64,000 bases of DNA from Raffaelea ambrosiae (Eukaryota; Ascomycota; Sordariomycetes; Ophiostomatales; Ophiostomataceae). Below are positions 1-9,034 of this stretch, piece after piece. Location: assembly GCA_002778195.1 (NCBI GenBank), contig PCDI01000003.1, positions 3,531,323 through 3,595,322 of the forward strand, given 5' to 3'. The translations under genes and the position numbers were made by a program. Within the stretch, counting starts at the first letter, position 1. Every line of letters begins with the position of its first letter. Under the pieces are notes generated by a model, which did not search any database, had not been told where the DNA came from, and saw only the letters and a program-made list of their open reading frames with translations.

Positions 1-1
1 G

Positions 2-184
2 CTGGTGTTCTTCGTGCTGGGCTACCTGTATGTGCCCGAGACGCGGGCCCGCACGTACGAGGAGCTGGACGAGCTGTTCAACCACCGGGTGCCGACGCGG
101 CAGTTCAGGACGTACGTGACCGTGGCCGAGCGGCGGGCCGCGGAGGCGTACACGGCCGAGCAGAAGGTGGCGGGTGATGTTTGA
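2..184 (+). CDS. MFS sugar transporter, C-terminal end only (truncated by window edge)
   Basis: The open frame enters from the left edge and encodes about 60 residues ending at TGA 182-184. It starts with a hydrophobic stretch (LVFFVLGYLYVPE), the end of the last transmembrane helix. The sugar-porter signature PETRARTYEELDELF follows, the variant of PETKGxxxEEL found after TM12 in fungal hexose, disaccharide and rhamnose-type porters. The hydrophilic cytosolic tail contains RQF and runs to GDV. This is a plasma-membrane H+/sugar symporter of the major facilitator superfamily. The substrate cannot be read from the tail. The next gene downstream on the same strand is an intracellular alpha-L-rhamnosidase, so a rhamnoside or oligosaccharide substrate is an attractive inference. 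The start and most exons lie outside the window. Confidence 0.85.
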   Translation: MVFFVLGYLYVPETRARTYEELDELFNHRVPTRQFRTYVTVAERRAAEAYTAEQKVAGDV

Positions 185-910
185 AGAGGCAGGCGGTGCT
201 GCTCAGAACGTAGCACTGAACTCGGGAACAAAATAGACTCTTCAGCTTGTACAATGGAGTAGGAAGTTTACGAGAAACACTTTGTCTCCTGGGAAGCCAG
301 CAAAGAACAGGAGAAGAAAAGATACAAATCGCATCCGTTTATCTTATAAAGGTTGAATCATAGAAAACCAGAAAATAAAGAACTTGCATGTGGATTCAGT
401 AGAATAAAAAGACGGGAAGGTTCATGCAACGTACTTGATTATACAACGCGAAAACAGCATCCCAGTTGACAGTCCCAATTCCTCGTCTCATGTTGTCCAG
501 TCCGCGGTTGTCGAATGCACTGCGCCCCGTGAAAAAAGCTCAAATTAGCTGAGGAATCACGCAGTCTCCAGACCCGTGGTTTGGGTTTAGCAGCATCGCG
601 CTGCATTCTTCCGCAATGTGGAGTTTTACCGATGTTCACCCGGCCAAGTCGTGATGCCGGGACAGTGCGGACCGACCGGATGGCCACCACTGCGGTGGAT
701 GGTGATGGCAAGGTCCACTCCACATGGCAGGTTCAAAAGCGTCGGTGCAAACTGGACCGAGAACAGGGCCGGATATATGGGATCATTCGACTCGCCTGGG
801 ATGGTGTTGAGCCATTGGCAGCTGCCTCCGTGTTAGTGTGCCATCTTGACTCTTTCTTCTTTTTCTCTTCTCTTTTTTTCGTCCTCTTTTTTTACTCCCC
901 AACCACAACC
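185..910. other. intergenic region: transporter 3' flank and rhamnosidase promoter
   Basis: No gene seen. An AATAAA-like polyadenylation context (AAAATAAAG) lies near 370-378 after the transporter. The second half has a TATA-like TATATG at 774-779 and a strongly pyrimidine-rich leader at about 847-900 immediately before the rhamnosidase ATG. That CT-rich leader is typical of filamentous fungal promoters and 5' UTRs. The reading frame stays open upstream of the ATG back to 581, but with a leucine/serine/phenylalanine-rich composition that looks like translated leader. Confidence 0.6.
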
Positions 911-3883
911 ATGACTGCCTCTTTCAAGCCCTCGTTGACGGCACCGACCGTCGAGCAACACCCCACTGGATTCGGCGTGGGCGTTGCTGCGCCGCGCATT
1001 TCCTGGCGCTTTGTGCTTCCGGACGAAGACGACGCCGACAGCAGCAGCAGCAGCATCAACAGCAGCAAACAGGCCTGGGAGCAGACGCGGTACGAGATCG
1101 CGGTTGCCCGCGGACGGCCGGGCCGGCCGTCCGAAGCGGAAGAAGAACTATACCAAGTCGAAGGCAGCGCCTCCGTTCTCGTGCCATGGCCGTCCCGGCC
1201 GCTCCAGTCGCGCGAGCAGACCCGTGTTCGGGTGCGCGTCTATGGCAACCAGGACGACGGCGAGCCGACCGCATGGTCGCCCTGGACCGCGGTCGAAGCC
1301 GGCCTCTTGCAGCGACAAGACTGGACAGCCCGTCCCATCACGAGTGTTCGCCCGCCCGTCTCGGACATCGAGGGCCCGCTGCGGCCCATCCGCTTCCGCA
1401 AGACCTTTGTGGCGCCGTCCCAGACGGCCATCGACGCTCGTGCGCGTCTCTACATCACCAGCCTCGGCGTCTACCGGGCGTTCCTCAACGGCCAGCCCAT
1501 CGGCGACCACGTCATGGCGCCGGGATGGACGAGCTACAACCACCGGCTCAACTACCAGGTGTTTGACGTGGCGGCCCTGCTGAAGCCGGGCGAGGCCAAC
1601 GTGCTGTCGGCCGAGGTGGCCGAGGGGTGGTATGCCGGGCGGCTGGGGTTTCTCGGCGGGCGGCGCTATCTCTACGGAAAAGACATGGCCCTGCTGGCCC
1701 AGCTGGAGATGGGCGAGATGGGCGAGGCGGGCGAGGCGGGCGAGACGGGCGCGGCACGGACGGTGCGGACGGACGCGTCGTGGGTGTGCCGGCCGAGCGC
1801 CATTGTGCGCAGCGAGATCTACGACGGCGAGCTGTATGACGCGCGGGAGGAGACGCCCGACTGGCCGGGGACCCCGATCTCGGACACCGGAGCCGCAGCC
1901 AGCTGGGCGCCCGTTCGTGCGCTGGACCTGCCGGGCGCCGAGCTGGTGGCGCCCGATGCCCCGCCGGTGCGGGTGATCGAGGAGGTGCAGCCCGTGCGGA
2001 TCCTCACCACGCCGACGGGCAAGACCATTGTCGACTTTGGGCAGAACCTGGTCGGACGGCTGCGCGTGCGCTCGCTTCCCCGCCACCACCGGCCCCGCGG
2101 ACACAAGGTGGTCTTTGCCCACGCCGAGGTGCTCGAGCACGGCGAGCTGGGCACGCGGCCTCTGCGCGAGGCCAAGAATGTCGACACGGTGGTGTTGGCC
2201 GGCCGCGACGCGGCGCCCCTGCGCAACTGGTCGCCCCAGTTCACCTTTCACGGATTCCGCTACGTCCAGGTGGACGGCTGGTCGTCGGAGGACAGCGCCG
2301 ACGGGGACAACGCCGACGAGGGAGACCGTCTGCAGCTGAGCAGCCTGTGCGCGCAGGTGCTGCACACGGACCTCGTGCGCACCGGCCATTTCGCCTGCTC
2401 GCATCCCATGGTCAACAAGCTGCACCAGAACGCGCTGTGGAGCATGCGCGGCAACTTCCTGTCGGTGCCGACCGACTGCCCGCAGCGCGACGAGCGCCTC
2501 GGGTGGACGGGCGACATCCAGGTGTTCACGCCGTCGGCCAGCTTCCTGTACAACACGGCCGGCATGCTGGGCGACTGGCTGCGGGACCTGGCGGCGGAGC
2601 AGCTCGTGCCCGGCTGCCACGGCATCCCGCCGTTTGTGGTGCCCAACGTCATCGGCGAAGACCTGTGGCCGCGCCTGCCGCAGGCCGTGTGGGACGACGC
2701 GGCCGTGCTGGTCCCCTGGGCGCTGTACCAGGCCTACGGCGACGTCGGCCTCCTGCGGCGCCAGTATCCCAGCATGGTGGCCTGGCTGGCGGAGGGCGTG
2801 CAGCGGGACGGAGCGGACGGCGTCGTCGACCACAACAACGGCGCCCGCCTCTGGGACGACGAGCTGTGGCAGCTGGGCGACTGGCTGGACCCGACGGCGC
2901 CGCCCGAGGAGCCCGGCAACGCGCGCACCAGCGGCACCCTCGTGGCCGACGCCTACCTGGTGCACGTCACGGCGGTCATGGCGGACATCAGCCGGCTCGT
3001 GCACGGCGCGGCCTCGGCGGAGGCCCGCCGGTACGCGGCCGACGCCCAGAGCCTGCGCGCGGCCTTCCAGGCCAAGTACGTGGCCGCCTCGGGCCTGCTG
3101 GTGGGCGACACGCAGACGGCGCTCAGCCTGGCCCTCGTGTTCGGGCTGCACGACCGGCCGGCGCAGGCGGCCTGTGCGGCCGACCGCCTGGCCCGGCTGG
3201 TGCGCCGGGCCCAGTTCCGCGTGTCGACGGGCTTTGCCGGCACGCCGCTGGTCACGCACGCGCTCACGCAGGCCGGCCACCACCAGCACGCGTACCGCAT
3301 GCTGCTCGAGCGCGCGCGGCCCTCCTGGATGTACCCCCTCACCATGGGCGCCACCACCATCTGGGAGCGCTGGGACAGCATGCTCCCGGACGGCTCCGTC
3401 AACCCGGGCGAGATGACCAGCTTCAACCACTACGCCCTCGGCTCCGTCGTCCAGTGGCTGCACGCCAGCGTGGCCGGCCTGCGGCCCACCGCGCCCGGCT
3501 GGAAGACGGTCCAGGTGGCGCCCATCCCGGGCGGCGGCCTGACCTGGGCCGAGGCCGTCTACGACACCGCCTACGGCCGCCTGGAGAGCCGCTGGGCCAT
3601 CCGCCACGGCGACGCCTTCGAGCTGACCGTGGTCGTGCCGCCCAACACCCGGGCGCAGGTGATCTTGCCGCACGAGCGGGCGGCGGGACACGGCCCAGAG
3701 AACACAGGCCCAGAACTCGGCGTCTGGGTGGGCGCGGGACGGCACCGGTTTGCGAGCCGCTGGGACAGCACGGCGCAGTGGCCGCCCCAGGCACAGATCC
3801 CGCCGATGCGGAAGGCGGGTCCGGATACGATTGTGCAGGAGGATGAGCCGGGCGGCGTGGTCATGGTTCCCGGACAGATCTAG
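911..3883 (+). CDS. alpha-L-rhamnosidase, GH78, intracellular
   Basis: Single-exon protein of 990 residues that hydrolyses terminal alpha-L-rhamnose from rhamnosides such as flavonoid glycosides and pectin side chains. The N-terminal beta domain carries the GH78 hallmark (GVGVAAPRISW, about residues 22-32). It is followed by the rhamnosidase N and concanavalin-like domains, the (alpha/alpha)6 barrel and a C-terminal beta-sandwich. The catalytic-region motif DCPQRDERLGWTGD starts at residue 522, and E528 corresponds to the general acid in characterised GH78 enzymes. TTIWERWDS contains E819, the expected general base. There is no signal peptide, so the enzyme should be cytosolic and act on imported substrate. 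I chose ATG 911 because the conserved N terminus begins there; the upstream open frame to 581 looks like leader. An acidic/serine run (about residues 38-51) and a Gly/Glu/Met-rich slippage tract near 1708-1755 are local low-complexity insertions. A sugar transporter precedes it on the same strand. Confidence 0.93.
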   Translation: MTASFKPSLTAPTVEQHPTGFGVGVAAPRISWRFVLPDEDDADSSSSSINSSKQAWEQTRYEIAVARGRPGRPSEAEEELYQVEGSASVLVPWPSRPLQSREQTRVRVRVYGNQDDGEPTAWSPWTAVEAGLLQRQDWTARPITSVRPPVSDIEGPLRPIRFRKTFVAPSQTAIDARARLYITSLGVYRAFLNGQPIGDHVMAPGWTSYNHRLNYQVFDVAALLKPGEANVLSAEVAEGWYAGRLGFLGGRRYLYGKDMALLAQLEMGEMGEAGEAGETGAARTVRTDASWVCRPSAIVRSEIYDGELYDAREETPDWPGTPISDTGAAASWAPVRALDLPGAELVAPDAPPVRVIEEVQPVRILTTPTGKTIVDFGQNLVGRLRVRSLPRHHRPRGHKVVFAHAEVLEHGELGTRPLREAKNVDTVVLAGRDAAPLRNWSPQFTFHGFRYVQVDGWSSEDSADGDNADEGDRLQLSSLCAQVLHTDLVRTGHFACSHPMVNKLHQNALWSMRGNFLSVPTDCPQRDERLGWTGDIQVFTPSASFLYNTAGMLGDWLRDLAAEQLVPGCHGIPPFVVPNVIGEDLWPRLPQAVWDDAAVLVPWALYQAYGDVGLLRRQYPSMVAWLAEGVQRDGADGVVDHNNGARLWDDELWQLGDWLDPTAPPEEPGNARTSGTLVADAYLVHVTAVMADISRLVHGAASAEARRYAADAQSLRAAFQAKYVAASGLLVGDTQTALSLALVFGLHDRPAQAACAADRLARLVRRAQFRVSTGFAGTPLVTHALTQAGHHQHAYRMLLERARPSWMYPLTMGATTIWERWDSMLPDGSVNPGEMTSFNHYALGSVVQWLHASVAGLRPTAPGWKTVQVAPIPGGGLTWAEAVYDTAYGRLESRWAIRHGDAFELTVVVPPNTRAQVILPHERAAGHGPENTGPELGVWVGAGRHRFASRWDSTAQWPPQAQIPPMRKAGPDTIVQEDEPGGVVMVPGQI

Positions 3884-4258
3884 GGCGACGAGGTCCGTGG
3901 ATGGAGACACGAGAGCGAGGCTGGCGAGGAAAAGCGGCACCCCCATCTACCAATCGGGTCGAGGTCAGCCGGTGTATTCCCGCTATGGCAGCCCGATTCG
4001 GAAATACCTGCTCTGTAGTTATTGTCCACCACGGCACGGCTGCAGCTGGAGCGGCGAAGAGTGGCCCCGCAAGCATCTGACCCAGCACGAGAGCTGCGTG
4101 ATGGGCAACGTCATGGGCGGATATTCGGACTCGCGGCGGATGGTCGTCTCGGCCGCGTATAAGTAGGGGCCGGCCATGCCCATGAGATAGATATAGGGCC
4201 CGTTCGATGTTTTGGTTTTGGCCGCTATCATGCATAGTGCGATCTCTGTTCAGCCAAT
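3884..4258. other. intergenic spacer between rhamnosidase and SnoaL-like gene
   Basis: This 375-bp spacer contains no gene. It holds the 3' flank of the rhamnosidase and the promoter of the SnoaL-like gene, including a TATA-like box at 4158-4165. Confidence 0.6.
4158..4165 (+). promoter_or_regulatory. TATA-like box of the SnoaL-like gene
   Basis: TATAAGTA lies about 100 bp upstream of the ATG at 4259, within a short intergenic spacer. Position and sequence fit a fungal TATA element; there is no direct evidence of use. Confidence 0.4.
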
Positions 4259-5031
4259 ATGACGTCACCCATCGACCCCCAGACGACGGTGTATTCGCAC
4301 ATCAACGGGTCCCAGCAGGAGCTCTTGGACCGGTTCGCCGTGTCCGAGATCTGCAAGGGCTGGTCGGTGTACCGCGATGCCTCGGAATGGAGCAACTACC
4401 GGGACCTGTTCACGGAGGACGCGAAAGTCTGGACCAGTACGTGGCCTTGTTGTGTTGCCTCCTGCTATGGACAGCAGAAAGCGGATGACTAACCAATGCC
4501 TCCCCCCCCCCAGCTTGGACGGGCGGCCTGCCCATCGACGACTTCATCCAGGCCAGCAAGGACGGCAAGGCCAAGGGCGACTTTATCATGCACCGCGAAT
4601 GCGGCACGCTGGTCGACCTCAACCCGGCCACGGACCGGGCCATTGGCAAGATGAAGACGACCATCACCCAGCGCTTCGCCTACAAGGGCGTGCCCTACGA
4701 CGTCGACTGCGACAACGTCTTTGTCTTTTTCTGCCTGCGCACGCCCACCCAGGGCTGGAAGGCCCGCTACTACAAGGTCTTCTACGCCCGCGACAAGCTG
4801 GTCATGGTCGGCCCGCCCACGCCCGAGGCGGCGCGCACCCTGGCCGAGCTGTTCACCGCCGACGCCCTGGCCGCCTATCCCGAGGGCTACCAGTACCTGG
4901 CCGTGGCCCAGCACAGCATTGGCCATCCGATCGACCTGAAGCTGCCGACCTGGCGCAACGAGTACTACGGAAAGATGTACCAGGCCATGAAGGAGTGGCT
5001 GGACGGGAACGACGTGGACTTGTTTTGGTAG
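4259..5031 (+). CDS. SnoaL-like (NTF2-fold) domain protein
   Basis: Two exons, 4259-4436 and 4514-5031, give 231 residues. The intron starts GTACGT, has the branch site TGACTAAC near 4484 and ends in a C-tract plus CAG. The join restores VWTTWTGGLPIDDFI. The protein fits the SnoaL_4/NTF2-like alpha+beta cone fold used by polyketide cyclases, scytalone-dehydratase-like enzymes and many uncharacterised fungal proteins. Visible features are an N-terminal helix (ELLDRFAVSEICKGWSVYRD), a cavity strand region (DFIMHRECGTLVDLN), the core KARYYKVFYARDKLVM, and a conserved C-terminal helix (RNEYYGKMYQAMKEWLDG) ending in LFW. Substrate and reaction are unknown. It lies just downstream of the rhamnosidase on the same strand with its own TATA-like box. 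A role in handling aglycones released by the rhamnosidase is only a guess. A minisatellite begins at its stop codon. Confidence 0.85.
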
Positions 5032-5041
5032 ACAGGACGTG

Positions 5042-5330
5042 TCTGGGTAGACAGGAGTGTTTGCTGGGATAGAGTAGAGTGGGCAGGAGACAGGAGTGTC
5101 TGCTAGGATAGACAGTGGCGTGGGCAGGAGACAGGAGTGTCTGCTGGGATAGAGTAGAGTGGGCAGGAGACAGGAGTGTCTGCTAGGATAGACAGTGGCG
5201 TGGGCAGGAGACAGGAGTGTCTGCTGGGATAGAGTAGAGTGGGCAGGAGACAGGAGTGTCTGCTAGGATAGACAGTGGCGTGGGCAGGAGACAGGAGTGT
5301 CTGCTGGGATAGAGTAGAGTGGGCGGTAGA
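5042..5330. repeat. higher-order minisatellite, 80-bp dimer of alternating 39- and 41-bp units
   Basis: Units begin with GGGCAGGAGACAGGAGTGTC at 5081, 5122, 5161, 5202, 5241 and 5282. Two variants alternate strictly: a 41-bp form containing TGCTAGGATAGACAGTGGCG and a 39-bp form containing TGCTGGGATAGAGTAGAG. The true period is therefore 80 bp, with three almost identical copies plus degenerate half-units on both sides (5042-5080 and 5321-5330). The array starts about 10 bp after the stop codon of the SnoaL-like gene. The sequence from the stop onward (TAGACAGGACGTGTCT) already contains unit fragments. Confidence 0.95.
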
Positions 5331-5772
5331 CAGGAGAGTGGGCAAACAGTAGAAAGAACAGAGAGAGCGTTCCACAACCCACTCCCCGCGATTCTGCTGG
5401 GACAGCTCCCTGCATGCAAGAACGCAAGTAGACATCGTCTTCCCGAACGCATTCCACCGCGGAAGCAGACGTGAAATCAATGGTCCAGCATCGGTCGACA
5501 AACCGCAAGTGCCAACATCACGACTGCCCTGGCAGGCCTGGAATGGGCATGGCAGCTGACCATGCCCATGTGGGATGACTACAGCAGTGCGACCTGGGTG
5601 ACTCTGTTCCTCCTTTTTCACAGGCAACGTGGAAAGAACACGTCAAACGGGGTGTGCGAAAGTGTGTCATTTCCTACTGCTATCACAACGAGATGGCTTG
5701 TTTTCTTGTTTTTTTTTTTTTGTTTTTTTCTTCTTCTTGCTCGACGGCTCGAGCCAAAGAGAAGTTGGTCCC
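5331..5772. other. intergenic region between convergent SnoaL-like and MFS genes
   Basis: No gene seen. The segment is unique sequence followed by a T-rich run at about 5700-5740, which on the opposite strand is the A-rich 3' flank of the convergent permease gene. Confidence 0.55.
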
Positions 5773-7612
5773 TCATGGAATGTAGCGGAAACTAGGATGC
5801 CGGTAGCCCAGATGCACAGCCTCCTCCTCGGTGAGCCCATCCAGACGATGGTCGCGCTTTCCGGCAGCCCGGGCGCGATTCTCGTACAGGCAGTACAGGA
5901 TGCCAAAGATGGACAGGCACACGACGCCGATCTGGCCGCCCAGGTTGATGGCGTGTCCGATGGGGTATTTGGGTGCGTCTTTGGACGTGTAGGTCCATCT
6001 GGTGCCAGCAGGTTAGAAGAAAAAGGTCGACAGCCGCAAGACCGGGCCGAGGCAGAAAAGAACTCACGTTGCTACGATGCCGCCCAGGGTGCCCAGCATC
6101 ACCACATAGCCGCTTGTCACGGCACGGACCGCCGGACCGCCCGAGTCTTGTGGAATGTCAGCAGCTGCCATGGGTTTTTTTTTTTTTTTTTTTTTCTCCT
6201 TTCTTATATTTTTTCAGGTTGGTTGGTTTGGTTTCTTCTATACGCACTGTTCAGAGCCCAGCTCAGAAAGCCGGGCCCGCCGGGAAAGGCGCCCACGGTG
6301 ACGAAAAAGACGGCCATGTAGCGCACGTTGGCGTCGGTGTGCCAGCGCAGGATGGCAAAGCCGATGGCGGCCAGCACGGAGAAGCCGGCCAGGTAGAGGC
6401 CGCGGCGGCGGGTCTTGTCGCTGGCATAGGCGACGGCGATGGCCACGAGGCAGGCGGCCACGTACGGCGGCACCGTCAGCAGCTGGGCGCGCGTGGCGGT
6501 CCAGTGGAGGTCGTTGAGAATGGTGGGCATGAACACGGACAGGCCCTGGACGGTGATGTTGATGAGGAAGAAGCCCAGGGCGCAGGTGTAGTTGTGGATG
6601 TTGCAGACGGCGCGCCGGACGTGGGCCGGCGTGACGCGCTCGTCCGGGTGGCCCTGCTGCTCGCGCACGAGGCGCGCCGCGGCGATGCGGCGCTCGCGCG
6701 CATTCAGGAAATAGGCCGTCTCGGGCGCGCTGGGCATCCAGACGGGCGCGAGCCCGGCGACGGTCATGGTGAGCAGCCCCTCAAAGAAGAAAATGTTGCG
6801 CCAGGTGTGGATGCGCTGGCCGGCCACCCCCCACGCGGGGATGCGCGCGAGCCCCGTGGCCAGCAGGCCGCCAAAGGCGCCGGCCATGGCGGCGGCCGAG
6901 ACGTAGATGCCGACGCGGAACAGCAGCTCCTGGCGCTTGTAGAAGCAGCTGAGGAAGAAGGCCATGCCCGGCATGGCGCCGCCCTCAAAGATGCCCAGCA
7001 CCGCGCGCGCGCCCAGCAGGCCGGCATAGGTGTGCACGAAGGCGGTGCAGAGCGAGACCAGCCCGAAGCCCAGGACGAGGAGCGGCAGGTAGTAGCGCGG
7101 GCCCACGCGCTTGAGCAGCACGTTGCTGGGCACCTCGACCAGCAGGTAGACCACGTAGAAGATGGACAGCGCCCAGTTGAAGCGGTAGCCCACATTGAGA
7201 TCGAGGTCGGCGGCCATGCCCTGGATGCGCGCGTTGCCAATGTTGACACGGTCGAGGAACTAAGAGCAGTGTCAGTTAGTCTGTTTGTGTTTGTGTTTGT
7301 GTTTGTGTAGTTTGTGTGTTTGTGTGTTTGTGTGTTCACCGAGGCAAAAGGGCCGCCACTTACACACATCAGGTACAACACCGTCACCAGCGGGACCGCA
7401 TGCCAGTCAATCTTGTGTCGGACCGCGGTCTCCTCCTCCTCCGTCCAGTCAAAGTCGGGCATCACCACGTCCGACGCCGACTTGGACGAGTCGACGGTGT
7501 CGCGTTGCTCGATGGCCACTGGACAATGTTAAAGAGACGAAATGGCACCGAAACAGACAGTAGGGAGAAAGAACCAGTCACTCTTACCACTGGCGTCCTT
7601 GTCACCGTCCAT
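5773..7612 (-). CDS. MFS permease, Dal5/allantoate (anion:cation symporter) family
   Basis: Five exons on the minus strand: 7612-7588, 7518-7364, 7259-6248, 6146-6068 and 5998-5773. All junctions keep frame and give 498 residues. The N-terminal cytosolic segment ends in KIDWHAVPLVTVLYLMC, and exon 3 resumes with FLDRVNIGNARIQG. Together they form the classic TM1 signature of the Dal5/Tna1/Vht1-like family (TC 2.A.1.14). Twelve transmembrane segments are expected. WALNNSGGPAVRAVTSG in the second half is rebuilt only after splicing exons 3 and 4 and matches the family's WxxNNxxGxxxRAV region. The C terminus is a charged tail (YENRARAAGKRDHRLDG to SFRYIP). Members import carboxylates, ureides, vitamins or related anions with H+; the substrate here is unknown. 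Introns 2 and 3 contain TTTGTG repeats and a long T-tract. Transcription converges on the SnoaL-like gene. Confidence 0.9.
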
Positions 7613-9034
7613 TTTGTTTCTTTCGTTTTGACTTCCCTTTCTTGTTCTTCAAGTTCTTGACCAAGTTCTTGACACCTGCAAGATGTGTCGGAGGCTGCCT
7701 GGACACGTGGAATTGTGAAAATGTAGAAATGCAAAGTCTTGGCACAGGCCCATGAAAGAGAAAAAATGTTGGAAAATTTTTCACTTGACAAAACGTCCTA
7801 GATCTTTCAGAGAAGAGAGAAAAATAAATAAACAGACTTCGCTTCGCGTCTTATATGGGAAAAGAGAACAATTCAAAGGCATGAACCGGGGTCTCTCCCT
7901 TGATGATCCATCCGGGGGGGGGGGGGCACTCTGGGGGTCCCCATCGACTTTCTTTCCTTCCCGTTCATGCGGCGCGAGAAAGGGGGAGGGGGACTACCAG
8001 TAAACAGTGGCCAGATTCTCATCCCTTCGAGCCTTCCTGATTGTTGTTATTTGGTCCATTCTGCCGCTTTGGCATAGCCGTCTGCCCAGACTTTGCCAAG
8101 TCTGCGGGGTATGATGATCGTTTTCATATACAAAGGCACGATGGTCTACGTGATAGGGAACGTGGAAAGGGGGGAAGGAAGGAGGAAGAAGATGCACGCT
8201 CCTTGTCATCAGACGTGCCAGCCATCAGGGCTTGGTGGTGACTATCACTTGCACGGGGTTGAATCGAGCAAAAGCAGAGTCCATCCACCTTACCAAAAGG
8301 TCATCTTTCTGTCGTCTTTCTTTTTTTTCTGTTTTTTCTGTTTTTTCTGTTTTTTTTCTGTTTTTCCTGCCTTTTTCCTTTTCCCTTTTTCCTGTTTTCT
8401 TTTCTTCTCTCCGTCTTTCCCTCTTCCTTTCTCCTTCTTTCACCTTCTTTGACAGAGCAATATGCCATGCAGGTCATGCCACACTGGTGCCAGCTGCCAT
8501 TGCCGGCCTGCTTTCCCGTCAACTGTCGACTATCTAGCAGACCGGTCCGACTATGACCTTTCCGGATGCACTACCCCGACAACCCCAGGCATCGTTTGGC
8601 TGCTACCCTGTCTCTCTCCCCGCACATCATTGCGTGTCTCTCGAGCTGGTCATACCCTGTGCCTTGTCCCCCACATAGCCAAGACTTCATCCCCAGACCT
8701 GGCCACGGTTGGAGAAATGTCGGCAGGCAACCACGCAGTGACAGACGGTCGTTGGAGGGGATCCTTTGGCAACCCCTAGCAGCACTCGTAGACGAGCCGC
8801 AGGGGGACAAGTGTGGCTGGGGTACTGTAATGATTTCCTTTGTCCTGTTTGTCTAAAAATACATCGCATGGCATGGATCTCCGTCGTTGTTCCCTCCGCC
8901 CCATTCCCGTAAGAGATACATGTAATACATTTTTTTCCAATTTCTGTCTTGGGGTGGTCATCAGAGTTGCCTCCATCCTGGCTGTTCTCACAGAACGCAC
9001 CTCTTCCTGGTTGTTTGCCTCCCCCCCTCTCACC
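7613..9034. other. intergenic region upstream of the Dal5-like permease
   Basis: No convincing gene. It contains a G12-type homopolymer near 7914-7926 and a long pyrimidine tract at about 8306-8450 with 9-10 bp TTTTTTCTG repeats around 8328-8370. The half nearest 7.6 kb is the promoter of the permease; the half nearest 9.0 kb is the 3' flank of the Asn-rich gene. Confidence 0.55.
8321..8450. repeat. polypyrimidine tract with TTTTTTCTG short tandem repeats
   Basis: Almost purely C/T on the plus strand, with four to five near-copies of a 9-10 bp TTTTTTCTG unit at the left end. It lies in intergenic DNA with no gene immediately downstream on the same strand. Confidence 0.8.

Noticed and set aside
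581..910. In-frame upstream extension of the rhamnosidase
   Set aside because: It begins with TTG, translates a CT-rich leader into Leu/Ser/Phe runs, and has no similarity to GH78 N termini, which begin after ATG 911.
1148..3946. 932-codon open frame antisense to the rhamnosidase
   Set aside because: It is a shadow of the GC-rich coding strand; its translation is Arg/Pro/His/Gly-rich with no domain, while the plus strand has a full GH78 enzyme.
5081..5330. CRISPR-like array
   Set aside because: Units are contiguous and near-identical along their whole length; there are no unique spacers, and the DNA is from a eukaryote.
5103..5627. Minus-strand open frames over the 3' minisatellite
   Set aside because: They are translations of the tandem repeat and are not conserved coding sequence.
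5973..7310. 445-codon plus-strand open frame
   Set aside because: It is antisense to the Dal5-like permease, which has matching splice sites and transporter motifs.
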